Assembly: GCA_037043015.1 (NCBI GenBank)
Contig: CM073321.1
Location: 32,218,101 to 32,282,100 of the forward strand
DNA: 64,000 nucleotides
Reading direction: 5' to 3'
Source of the DNA: Bryum argenteum
Lineage: Eukaryota; Streptophyta; Bryopsida; Bryales; Bryaceae
Shown here: positions 1 to 11,890 of the stretch, piece by piece
Position numbering within the stretch: position 1 is the first letter of the stretch
Layout: each line of letters begins with the position of its first letter
Position numbers and translations under genes: made by a program
The notes under the pieces: generated by a model
Databases searched by the model: none
The model's input: only the letters and a program-made list of their open reading frames with translations
What the model was told of the DNA's origin: nothing

Positions 1-2889
1 TCCATTTCACAAGCAGTTGTACAAGATATTTAGATTATTCCGTCACATGCCATGACATTGAAAATTCAATCTAAATAGTGCTCTAGATGATCCAGAATAG
101 TGGAGAATTGAAAAGGGATGGAGCTAGAAATTTAACTTGGCCATGCATTGCAGAAGATGCAGATAGATAATGGAAGGGTTCAGAAAAGAATTCCAATGAA
201 ATCCTCATAATTTTCAAGAGATATATTTCTTTCAAGGACGATGAATTAACGCGAGGATAATCAACTTTCTTTCTCCGATGCTTAGACAGCCATTGGGATG
301 AAACAAGAAAAGAGTTATTATTCGGGCCTCCTCTCAACGATTTGACGTAGACCAACGAAGAATCACCACTCAACAATGTGGCCGACACCTTGCATGCTAC
401 TCAAAAAGCGCTGCAATGGAACGAATCACAATCAAATGAAACATTCCAATGCAAAGCCGCAGATTTTTTGCTTGAACAGCACAATCTGCAAACGCAACTA
501 ATTCTTAACCAACTCATGCAATTAAATGCCTTGAAAGTCCTATTGGAAGAAAAAGGACCAACAAGGCAAACTTGAGCAGTCTTTCGTAGACTTTGATTAG
601 ATAGTTGTGAGGAGCTATCTCTCATATGAAACATATGAGACATATAAAACACTTTTCTTTTCCAGTCTGTTTGTTTGACCAATTCTACATGAATGCTATA
701 TGGCTCTAGTCAATGAACATGTATTTACACAAGTCTATATGGATGTTCATGGAGCATATTTATGGCTCTAGTCAATGAACATGTATTTACACAAGTCTAT
801 ATGGATGTTCATGGAGCATATATATTTATTAAGCAAACATCAAATATTCAATGTGTCCTTTGTTGTTCCTATATTAGACCTAGGTTGCATTCACACTACG
901 TAGGAAACAAACATGGTAGAACAATAAAAAGTAAAAAAATCATAGGTGCGGATCTATATTTTAGATTAAACTTGCAAATTGATGAAAGCATGAAACTTAA
1001 GAAATAAGGACTTAAATAGATAAAAGGTGGGAGGACATGATTTTAACACTTAGAGTAGATAAGAATGAGCCTAAGTATTAAAAGATGGAATCATTCATCA
1101 AACAGATTTAAACGATATGCCTATGTTATACATAACTTCGACCTTCTAAGTTTTTTATTATTTTAGTGATTGATTTAAGTGATTAGATTTCATTCATCCT
1201 ATTATATTCAATCTTATACACCATTAAATGTGAATTTTATCATTTGAAATTATGTCTTAATCAATATTTACATACCCACACATGTATAACATAAATGAAA
1301 TGTTTTGTTGACAACTTTTAGAGCCTTATATTTACTATCTAAGTTTGTTTGGGAAATTAGAGTTCCAGATAATAAGTCAAATTCATATGTTTGTGGCCGT
1401 CCCGCTAACGTTCGCGTCGTAATTGAGTGCGCCCTCCCGCGTCTACGCCCCTCTCGAGTAGGCACGCCGGTGATCGCACCCTTCCAGCGCCCGCGCCCTA
1501 ACGACCATGGCCAACCTTTGCGATGAGTTTTGCCAAGGCCTTCTTCTTCCCGGTCTACCCATGTTTTTCCCAACCCGTAAACGAATGGTCCCCTTTTATT
1601 AGTTCTGACAATTTTAAATAATCCCCTAAGATTTCTGCCCTAATTAACTTCCATGAATTTGGGAAAGAATGTTTTGTACACGAATGGCTAATGTGGGTGT
1701 GTCAGAGTTTGATACTATTTTAAAACCTTTATAGCTAAGAATGCACGAAACTTAAGTTTCATTTTAAGATGCCTCTCTTCAAGCTATCCCCGTGCGACGG
1801 CACCCCAACGTAAGCGCCCTAGCCTCCTCTTCTTCGCGCCCGTCAACTTTTGGGTCTCAATGCGTGTCAACTTTCAGGTCCCGAAGCCCGCGCTTCCTCC
1901 AACTTCCGAAAGCTAACGCACGTGCCTTGGTGCCATGAGCTTCCTGGTATATAAAACGCGATGGGATGTCTGATTCTCCCTACGTTCTGACCTTAGTCTC
2001 AAGTCGTGGATAAGTTAGATCTCAATTAAGTCTGAGCTCCATGTTACTCTATAAGATTAGCAAGCGGCTCTGGTTTACAAGTACGGTGATGTCGAAATTC
2101 TTTTAAGCAGTATACTAGTGCAAAGTATTGTTTTTGTAATGCAATCATGTACATGAGACCTTGACAATTTGGAAAAAGAAGAAACGATCTCACAATAGTT
2201 TGTTTCTCTTATAGAAACCCAACAAAGGCAAGGTATAGAATAGAAACCATCGTATACTTTCTCCAATGATGAGAAAGACATCCATTGTGTTTTCTACACT
2301 AAAGGTTGTTTTACAAGACACACTTTCTTTGATGTCTGTTTGACATTCCTGTTTGACTTTGAGTTTGACAGGAATGTCTAACCATACTAGAAAATGCAAA
2401 CTAAAAACATGAATAGTTGGCTCTTCGATGTCGTTTGCCTCCTCTCACTATGAATATTTGTCTTAATGTTGTGTGAGTGTGACCTTTGACAGTGTTGCAT
2501 TAGACAATGCTCTTAGGGCAGGGCACTACAAGTGAGATCGTGTTTTTTGACACTCCAGAGACTGCGCCAAGTCAGAGAAGGCTTTTTGTCAATGAATGCC
2601 TTGGCTAGTTCAGCATACATTTGCCAATAGAAGATGCATAGTTTGTTAACGAATGAGTTTAGCGGAGATGTACAAAAGATTTATCTTGCCATGTTGTTCA
2701 GCTAAAGTATCTGCCAATGCAATTTTGAGCCAATATATGTCTCATAGTGGCGTGGGAGGTGCAGATTGAAGTGGGACCCCTGAGTCTACTACATGAGAAG
2801 CAAACATATTCAAAGAAAATGACGGTAGACAATCTCTGTCGAGGAGTCTTGCAACATCAAATTCCGTGAGATTAGGGCATCTACGTCAA
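1..2889. other. AT-rich stretch, no gene recognised
   Basis: I see no open frame with a recognisable domain. Short frames such as the one at 378-575 have no motif and are interrupted on both sides. A slightly GC-richer patch at about 1,400-1,520 and another at 1,790-1,950 have no coding signature. The only clear structure is the tandem duplication at 701-824. Confidence 0.5.
701..824. repeat. 62-bp tandem duplication
   Basis: The segment starting TGGCTCTAGTCAATGAACA at 701 is repeated almost exactly from 763, giving two head-to-tail copies with a 62-bp period. The near identity points to a recent replication-slippage or unequal-crossover event. It has no coding role that I can see. Confidence 0.9.
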
Positions 2890-3560
2890 CCTCAGATGGA
2901 CAATGCTCTCAGCATTGCAAAGAAGAAGGAGCTCAATGAGAAGTTCACAACGTTTTTCTACCAAGGAAATGTGCCATGTAAGGTTGCAAAGAATTGAACA
3001 TTCATTGAGGCGGTTAGAGAAACATCCTGGCAAATTTTGAATACAATCGACCTTCTTACTACTAGTTGAAGAACAATCTTATTGGACCTAAGAGATTGCA
3101 AATTGATTAATGCATACCCTCAAATTTTCATGTAGGAGTATAAGGCACTTGCTTTGAATCTCATATAAAGAGATTGGCCCAAGATCGAAGACTTTAAAGA
3201 CCTACTTGAGAGGGCAAAGATATTCCACCAATACATTAGAAATTATCATGCGACAATGTCAACATTTTGACAATTGAGTCCAAAGTTCCAACTCCTAATA
3301 ACTGGCAAAATACGCTTCACTTGTAATTTTCTCATGCAGGACCAACTTGTGAAACACAACATGTGGGAGTATTGGAGCACTTGAAAAACCATCCATCTAT
3401 TCAAAATTACCTTAGTACACTACTGTAGATGCAAAATGGAGCAAGCAACCATCACTTTGCGTAATGTAGAGAGAACTATTGAAGATTTCCCCTTTTAGGA
3501 ACAATGTACCAGTTACTTGCATATTACAAATTTTCTAATCAACTGAGATAAAGAGACTTT
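2890..3560 (+). pseudogene. decayed DUF659-type hAT transposase relic
   Basis: No intact frame remains, but pieces on the plus strand read like the DUF659 part of plant hAT transposases. From about 2,893 there is a helix-like piece ending in FFYQGNVPCKVAKN, then TFIEAVRE. From about 3,140 come fragments matching the order seen in the better copy at 35.4-36.3 kb: an ALNLI piece, a DLLERAKIFHQYIRN piece equivalent to the ETLEKAKGLVKFIKN region, and GKIRFTCNFLMQDQL equivalent to GKTRFACNFIMIDRL. Stops and frame changes interrupt every section. The match is by eye to the other copy in this window, so the family is likely but the boundaries are not known. Confidence 0.6.
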
Positions 3561-6029
3561 GGTGGTAATTGAATGATGTTCTATACGTCATTCAACATAC
3601 AACTTCAAACATACATATTATTTACAATATTTCTAAGTTTGGTTAAAGAATTTTCAAAAATGCGTACAATATCAATAATATTTTTTTTCACAAATTCTCA
3701 AAGATATGTGTACAATTAACATACTCTCCAAGCAAGTCCACACATTAGTGAATACTCTTAACTTCAAAAATTTTCCAAATCTCATCCATTGAACCAAATA
3801 AAATCTTATATCAACGACAACAATACGCATTAGAATTAAACTAGCTAATTATCGAGTAGGCCACATGTCAATGTAAAAATGTCAATCTGAAAGTGGACAA
3901 TGTCAGAGTTTTAGGAGAAGTTACAAGCAAGGGTTGCAAGACATATTGAAGGGTGCTATAAAGTTAGGTTCACTATTATTTCAAATTTTCGATTCAAAAC
4001 AGTTTATTTGGAAACTTTGAAAAATTTCCTGTAAGCTCGAAATTTATCCGTTTTGAAAACCATAAAGTACATTGGATTCTCATCAAATTACATTCAAATT
4101 TGTTATATTACAGAACAAGTTATCATCATTGTGTACACAATCATCAATTGAGTTCTCACACTTCCTGCTTGAGTAACAACACACATTCTCTTGATAGATC
4201 GGTATATCTCTCTCAAGACCCATGCAATCCCTTCATATAGCAATAAATGTCCTAAGAGGACTGTAAGGACAGTTTGAGGTAAGTAGGGTGTTACATGTGG
4301 GGAGGTTGGTGTCAAACTCAACTGTTTTTAATTAAAAGTCAATTCAAGTAAAGATTCAGTCAGCAATGAGTGTGGAATAAGAGCACATCAAGAAATCACT
4401 CCATACCGAAGGACTTGAGGCACAAGAGTCTCTCATCAAAGAGCATTATTCAAAAAGTGTACGCTCACGTACCCAAATGACAACTTTGGACATTTCTTTC
4501 AAATTCACAAGCAATGGGATTGTAGTGCAATCTAAAGTGAGTCCCACGCACAATACGATATTATAATTAGTGTATTCTTGAGTTCACAGGAAATTTCAAA
4601 GTTTCCAACAAAACTGCCTTCAAAAACAAATTTAAAATGATATTGGACCTGACTGTATATTTACCAGTTGTAGGTACGTAGTCTTCAACTAATCCAGTCC
4701 ATTAAAGTTACAAAATGGAATAAGATGGTTGATTCTCTACAATCAACAAATGTCTATGTAATCCAAGATTTTTCAAATGCCGTGGATTTAGATTACTTTC
4801 TCATCAAGCAAGGTCGCGATTATAGTTTTAACAGATTTGTGCATACGCTTTTACAACTTTTACACTTCTTACAAGATCAAGGTGATCCAACCATCTTATT
4901 CTTTTTTATTCTTTCTTGCACTGTACCCGTAGGAAAGCTACTATATACTAACCGGCCAGCTACCGATACTCACTGCATGAGCGGTTCCAATGTCTATACT
5001 GAAATATATATTTAGTGTTGTCTGTACTCGTTGATACAAGAGCACTATAACTTTTTGTGAAAGAATTAACTAACTCTGCTCATAAGTTTGACCTTCTCTG
5101 AGTACTATATGTAGTTATTTGGTGTGGCTATTTTTATGTTTAACAAACTCTAATTGTTTAGTGTGGCTATTTATGTTTAGTGTAGTAGATACAATAAACA
5201 CTGAGAGTGCATCACTCAAGACTCTCATGCAGCTCAAAAAATTTGTAGTGGACAAAATCAACACTAATAGAGTGTTACTATAGTCTCTCATGTAGCCTAA
5301 ATTTTAGTGGATACAATAAACACAAATATCGGGTTACTCTAGTCTTTAATGTAGCTCAAATTGTAGTGTTCACAGCAGAATCTTACGTTTGTCGTCATAA
5401 AGCTTAAATTGTAACGTTCACAGCTGGGTCTTACATTCGTCGTCCAAATAAATAGAAGAGACTTCTGTTAGCCACTTTCTCACTACTATATCACTGTTTA
5501 CCAAGACGATTGTACCAGCAGAGTAATTCCTGCTCACGATGTTGAAGCTAAAAATGGACACCGAAGAAAAGAAAAATACTTTTTTGCGAAGTTTTCACCT
5601 GTTATCTCCGTTGAATTTGTCACCTCTTCACAGATGCCAAACAACCATAGAAAGAAATGAGAAGACACAAAATTTTTCAAAAAAGTATGACGACAAGCGT
5701 TACATGCAAAAAAACTCGCAAATATATTCATGATACACATGCTCAGGGGAGTGTGATGTAAAACTGCCAAGTCACATTACAAAGAGCTGATCAACAAAAT
5801 CCGTGAAGCAGGAAAGTCCACAGTGCCTACCTGTGTGGTGAACTTTCAACTAGCGGCCACATCATGAACAGAGCTGCCAACAAAACTGCTGTTCCGCCTA
5901 CGACCTGCGTAGTACTAATAAAACTGTTGAGTACGCGTAACGACAGCAGTGCATATTAGGGACCAAGGAAAATATCGTGATAGATGTTGTCACATTAAAA
6001 TGTCAGTGTAATGTTGTCATTATAAATTT
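3561..6029. other. AT-rich stretch, no gene recognised
   Basis: Frames here, such as 4,725-5,015, lack domains and look like chance. The stretch includes the degenerate repeat at about 5,160-5,460. It may hold 3' untranslated sequence of the minus-strand C2 gene near its right edge, but I cannot show this. Confidence 0.4.
5160..5460. repeat. degenerate tandem repeat, about 70-85 bp unit
   Basis: About four diverged copies share a common order: TAGTG(GATA)CAATAAACAC, then an ACTC(AA/TA)G(A/T)CT element, then ATG(C/T)AGCTCAAA and TTGTAGTG. The last two copies share a GTTCACAGC(A/T)G block followed by TCTTAC. The unit is too degenerate for exact borders. Confidence 0.5.
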
Positions 6030-8833
6030 CTAGGTTGGAATGAACAGATGTAATAAACCTGAAGATGAAAGACCAATCAACGAAGTACTGCATACCCTGT
6101 TGAAGACGCTCCCAAAGTTGTCAGAAAGGCTGTGGTGGTCCTGGAAATCTCGAAAGTGACTAAACGATTCATGTGAGTGACCTGCGGCATTGATCATTGC
6201 TAAAATCTTGGCTCTGGCCTTCATAGGATCAGAAGCACGGCCATTCCACTCCTTCTTGATTATTCGCCTCGCCTGCCCGCACAACCACTTTAGCTGTAGA
6301 TGTTACAATACTTCAAGTCGTGAATCAGAAGTGCACATACTTGAAAAGGCAACGAAACGCACAACACGCTGACTCAAGGAGCATCCAGACGTTCAAATGC
6401 CGATATACCTCTTTAGGAGATGTCCATCTAGTCTCTAGGCCCGTTCTGTGCGCCCACTTCATGCCTGGTCCTGAACGTGCTTCCAACTTAAGACCTTGCC
6501 CACAATGACCTATCACTTGCCCATCGACGTTGATACTCAATGGCCGATTTCCAGGGAGTCTGTCGCACCTTTGCAACTGCTCCATGTAAGGTAGGTAGGT
6601 TGAACTTGAACTCGAAAATCTCTTTCCCAATTGTCCTTCAGCAGGAACACACCCTTCAGCGCAGGAAACAGCCAGAGTAGCAGCTGCAGCCTCCAGCGAG
6701 CTCTGACCTCTCCGATTATCATTCCTTGATTTGGGTTTCTGATGACCAATAATTGTTTTTGGAAAATCAAATCGCCCCTACAAAGAGAACACTCGAGGTT
6801 AGAGGTAGTCCTCAAAAAACAATGAAGACTATGGCAATCATATATGTGGCTACCTGAAGAAAAATTCTTATATGATTGCAAACCTGAAAACTGACTGCTA
6901 GGGATACTTCTGAACAATAGCGCCCAGGAACCTCGACTCGAGAATTCGCGAAAACCAGTGTAATTTGTCCTGAACTGAAGCTTTGCAAAACTGGCGATTG
7001 GCTTTCAGAAAATGTACAATAAACCGGTACTTCCACAGATCAAGCAGCTCTCACTATGCTTCTAAGTGACACAACGAAACAGTTAACCAACTGCGTTTCG
7101 ACTGAACAACCTCTCCGGCATACGTCGCGACTACTCGTCCTTCGTACCTCTATGTCCACACCACAATGGTTTGCAAATACTTCATCACTGATCTTCGACT
7201 TCCTCTCTGTCCTTTCAAAGTGTCGACATGATTGCGCACCAACGGCTCTTGCATAATCGAACATCAATATAGGCACCAGGACTTCTGTAGTTGAACCAAC
7301 TCCTAGTGGACCATCCCACCGATCTTTGGAAGCCTTCCTTTCATCAGTCGTGGACTCGTCGATCTCCGTGACGGTCACCTTTGACACAGCTGACTTAATA
7401 ATCTCGTCATCATAAGTTGGTTGAATGGCCTGGAAGACAACGGTCCTCTTCAAACGTTCTTCTTCCTTCCTCTTCAAAGTAGAAAGTCTCTGTAAGACCT
7501 GATATATTAGAGTTGAAACGCAGCTAAATTGAGTCCTACAAAAATAAATATCTCGGAGCTAATATCAACCGGACATATAGCCTCAAATTCATGACAAGCT
7601 GTTCTCACCATTAACTCAATCTTCTTCCGTTCTACATCAGTAAGTACGAAGGTCATCCTCAAGTGTATCCGTCCTCCTCCTTCCAGATTTACGAGTTCAT
7701 CTCGACTCCCTTCCTCAATGATTGAAGGTATTTCAATAGCTACAGTAGCTCCAGAATCGATTATCGATTAGTAGCTACTAATTAATTAGCACACAAGAAA
7801 AAGAAAATTAGGCAGAAGTACAAAGAAGTATACATGATGCACTGTGCACCTAGTCCAGTATCAAATACCCTACCGTGTTGGAAATAAGATGCAGGTGCTC
7901 AGTCAACATGCCTGTCAAGGATCTGGATGCTTACTGTCTACACGAGGACAAGGTAAAGTACATTTAGACGAGCTCCAAACAGCAGATGAATATGTGCGGT
8001 ACGAATAACAGGAGAAAACTCACCAGTTTGAGTCACAAATTGATCCCCATCATTGCAAATGGCAACCACCAGCTTGTCTCGTAAATTCATCACAGGGCTG
8101 CCCAAAATGTTATACCAGTCAACGCTCATACATCAGAAATAAACAATATTCCCGGAGTAATGCAAAAACGTTGCAACTCACCACTGACAGGGCGTATGTC
8201 CAAGAGAATATCCACAACATGCAGAGATAACACATGAATGATTTCTTACAAGCAGAACTCTGAATTCCACGAGACTATTCTGCCCCCATCCGCAATCCCA
8301 GGCTCCGTCTTGTAAAGTCTTGGCCCCAATGTAACTACAACAGCACATGATAAAGAAGGTACTCGTGTTACTGACGAGTTATTTTGAAGGAAAGTTGACA
8401 GGCATTCAGACGAATCAAATGAAACAAATAACCTAATATTACCTTAAAAGTAAAAGACAATCGACTCCAGCACAACGCATAGTTGCAGATTTTATTTCCT
8501 GAGCGAGCTTATTTCAAACAATTTCCTGAATTGAACTCTACTACAAGATCCAGCCTGCATAATATAATTCAGGCATCCAAGAGTTGGGACTTGAAGGGAA
8601 CAAGAAAATGACTGAACCTGCAAGTCTGTAAAAGGGTACCTTTAGCAGTTAAATCATTTCGAGATATTCCATCCACCCAGCCTGAAAGAACGTGAGAAAC
8701 ATGTGATGCACAGAACAGTTCACACACCAGAGCCAGTAAGGGATAAAATCGCGACATGTGTAGCAAGCGGATGCATGAAAGCGGAAGTTGAAAACACCTG
8801 TTAGTTCTTTGGGAAGATCTACGGCCTCCAAAA
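6030..8833 (-). CDS. multi-exon C2-domain protein gene (partial model)
   Basis: Splicing short minus-strand exons in phase gives a C2 domain, a calcium/phospholipid-binding beta sandwich that usually brings proteins to membranes. The pieces, in order, are: about 8,833-8,798 (VLEAVDLPKEL, first strand); 8,336-8,250 (TLGPRLYKTEP, then a DGG turn and SWNSEFCF); 8,097-8,024 (PVMNLRDKLVVAICNDGDQF); 7,748-7,609 (an EIPS strand, then GGGRIHLRMTFVLTD); and from 7,489 an exon opening with a Lys/Arg/Glu-rich helix after the domain. Junctions at 8,250/8,097, 8,024/7,748 and 7,609/7,489 have GT/AG ends and keep phase. Later exons probably lie at about 7,023-6,880, 6,780-6,540 and 6,284-6,180 (an RRIIKKEWNGRA piece). 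I do not recognise the region after the C2 domain. The first exon, the linker near 8.7-8.35 kb and the 3' end are not resolved. This is the only convincing host-like gene in the window. Confidence 0.6.
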
Positions 8834-8839
8834 CTGCAG

Positions 8840-10772
8840 AGTGACATCCGAGAATAATTTGAGTACATGCAAGATATCGAGATTGTTAAATAGAAGAAGT
8901 CAAACGGACAATTCACTCTTCGGGCAAAAATCTTTGCAACATGCATTCTCTGAAAGTTTCACTCTGTCTAATCCCACACTCAGGTATAAGCTATCGCATC
9001 GACGAGTAGGAAGACGAAAATTAGTATGGTGCTCAAATCAGAGGCACTGGTATGACAAGTCGGTGTTCCGAAGACCTGCAACTCGAATTATCCCAGGCAT
9101 TGTCTCCTAGGTTTAACAATTGAGCTGTTAACTCTTCACCTGGTCTTCTGTATCCTGGTACACATGAAAAAGAACCACACTAACAGCATCATAACAAGGA
9201 ATTTGTGTCATACGGCTGCAACTGCTCGTCTACACACTCTAGTCCAACCTCACTAGAATCAGTGTGATTTAGTTTGCCTCCTTACTGCAGTACTTTGTGA
9301 ACAAAGAACACCGTCATGTCCCCGCCTCCGGCTACACAGGAACACCCGCACTAGTTCCTTCAAGATAAGGGATACATAATTAACCCTCGAACGACCTACA
9401 ATTCATACTAACAAGCGTCCTACAATCCGCATTAACAAGCTCACTGCTCAACAACAAACTCCCCTCAAAGTCAGAAAGTACCGCAACTGCAACATCTTCA
9501 AATGCACTCTGAAACGTCGACAAGGTATCGGTAGACACAACGGCCTACGCGTTGTTTGGTTATTTTGTTTCAACATTGGAATCCTTATCAAGAACTTATT
9601 TCTTTAGTTCAATATTTGGAGCGCCCCTAAGAGATTATATTTTGTTCACTAATGTTTCATAAAAATTAGAATATGAGTGTATGAAAATAACTATGATCAC
9701 AAGGTTTGTGGACATAAGTACTATGAGCAATGGTCAAACTTATATTGTAAATAGAAGCCCGACTTTATCACTGATAAATTGATTCTTTTGCACCTCAAGC
9801 AAGTGTAAAGCAATTTTAGATTTTGAATGTAGTGAGGACCTCCAAGAAGTGACTCATGGGTGTTTGTACACCAAACCAGGTACACTTTCGGCAAGGAAAT
9901 ATAGAGTATGTATAGTACAAGAAATACTTGGACTTGCACTTGATTTTCCGCCTAGTTGACTTTGTGTGACCTATCGGCGCCGGACACGTGACCCTCAGTT
10001 GGCTCAATTAATGCATCGAGCAGCGGCTACCTCGGAGTGGTCAGCTTGGCACCCAGGTCTAGCAAAAGCTTCTACTTTCGCGCATAGTGCATGTTTTTTT
10101 CCAAAATTGGCGGAAAAGGTGATGTGCCCCCGATCTTCCTCGCAACGGCTCTCACGCTTTTGTGTTCCTTAGAGCTTCTGCAATTTTTGATTTTGTAAAT
10201 GTTTTCTGGATTGCTCAAGCTGCTGAGCTCCCAAATTTCATGCGTAACTTGTCTCTCTCATGCGGAAACTCTTGAGCTCGGGATGTGTGCAATTTAGAGA
10301 GATGTTGTAAGAAATTAAAGCTCTGAGTTGTCTTACATCGGGCGTTTGGAGCGGAGTTGTGCGGAGCTCCTGGGAAAGTGAAGGTAGGTCTTTGGCTCGA
10401 ATGCTACGTTTGTTTGGAGCGGAGGAGCGGTGTAAGATTCTTAGCATGTACTACGTACTGAAGTGCAAAACTAGAGTCGTACTGTGGTTGTTGTGGGATT
10501 AGTTCTTATTTGTGTCGTCTCTCTTTCATATAATGTGATTAGGGTTCAGATTTGCATTTTTGCAAAGGACTCAATGTGAGCTTCTGTTTATTGAAGGGTT
10601 TGTACCGCTCGTAGAGGCATACGATGGTGGTGTAGAAGCGTTCTCCAATGAGTGTGAAGTTTAGGGTTGCAGAGCTTCGTAGCAGCGGCGGCAGTTTACT
10701 GGCTAGAGATTCAAGCGACGTAAGCTTCAGCTCTTAGTCGAGCACCAAGAATCAACTGCTGAGGCAAGTACC
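8840..10772. other. no gene recognised
   Basis: This stretch lies between the C2 gene and the interrupted ORF. It could contain the 5' end and promoter of the minus-strand C2 gene, but I could not link any upstream exon. Frames present (for example 9,966-10,172 on the plus strand) have no recognisable motif. Confidence 0.4.
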
Positions 10773-10985
10773 TTGCAAAACGTGGTTAGGTTGCAGTGTG
10801 TTTCACCATCGGCAAGCATCAACACTGCGGCTTCAAACAGTGAGGATGAGGTTGAATCTGAGGTGTCTTTAGAGGATAAAGAAGATAGAATTGTTCTTCT
10901 AAGAATGGGTAAGCCCCCTCCGACATACAACAAGGAGGATTTCCGACATAGGTTTGGACTACCAGCCACCGGCTTGAGTCCCCAC
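10773..10985 (+). pseudogene. 5' part of an ORF interrupted by the Ty3 element
   Basis: An open frame of 71 codons begins with ATG at 10,773 and runs straight into the Ty3 LTR. It has an acidic segment (SEDEVESEVSLEDKEDRI) followed by GKPPPTYNKEDFRHRFGL. The frame resumes in register at 20,024 after the element and its duplicated CCCAC site. I do not recognise the family. Whether the ORF was a real gene before the insertion rests on frame continuity across the site (about 259 codons in all). An upstream exon is possible, because the frame may extend through a splice acceptor near 10,770. Confidence 0.5.
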
Positions 10986-11757
10986 TATTAGCCGGGTAAG
11001 TATAGAAGTGCTTTACGAGACTACCTAAGTCGACCAACATTCGTATTTTGAGGCAGGGTAGAGTACTTCTCCATAGTAGAAGGAAGGAAGGAGTACAGAC
11101 GGTGTTAAAAAACACTCAGGGAACATACTGGGCCAACTTCAGACAACATTGACTGCAAGGTTGACTACAGGTAAGCACTGTGTTAACTCAGCGTTGGCTT
11201 AGGGTGTCTTTGTGTAATCTGGAGAAAGGCGTCTTTGGCGTCAGCGTTGTTTCCTAAGGACGAAGATGACAGGAGGGAGTGGAACATTTTAGCCAACAAG
11301 GAAGAGGGAGATAGTGTTGGAGGGAGCAACAGTTAGAAAGCCACGCACGCTACCTTATGTTGCCTTAGCGAACAGGCAGCGAAGGAGGGTCAGGGACGTC
11401 CTTCATAGAACCATCCAAGGCCTGCAACGGCGTGGATGGCAGCGGAGGAACCAAGCAAGAAACAATGTGCAAACGACGTAGGAAGACAAAGGTTAGGAAT
11501 TGGACATTGGTAGTCTAGAGCAAACAGTTTTAGAGAGAAAGGCCGGCCTTTGTCTTGTATTGATAATGGAATAAGAGTACATTCGTTTTAGCTCCTAATC
11601 TCATGTCTCAATGTCTATCATGCAAAAGGTCCCTACTTTGAGTCCTCTACACTCTTAAGTACCGCTGATGTCTCCGAAGTCTTCTGCTACCAATCGGTGG
11701 CCCTATCCTCCCGACTTGGTCGCGCCCCCCCTGTTGGCAACATTGGATACGGTAACA
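10986..11757 (-). repeat. 3' LTR of the Ty3 element
   Basis: This 772-bp LTR begins TATTA, where the other copy has TGTTA, and ends GGTAACA. It aligns without gaps to 19,247-20,018 at a constant offset of 8,261. All differences I found fall between 10,987 and about 11,072. Confidence 0.95.
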
Positions 11758-11772
11758 TTTTGTCTTCTTTCT
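11758..11772 (-). other. polypurine tract of the Ty3 element
   Basis: Read on the minus strand, the bases directly upstream of the 3' LTR are AGAAAGAAGACAAAA. That is the expected plus-strand primer site for an LTR retrotransposon. Confidence 0.8.
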
Positions 11773-11890
11773 GAGAGTGCAATCCGTCCCCGGATTGTTC
11801 AACGGCGGGAAGTTCGTTCTGCAGGTCGTCGGTTGGGTACAGTGACTTCTTGAGGTACCCGATGTCCCCGTTGAGGGGGAACTTCCCCGC

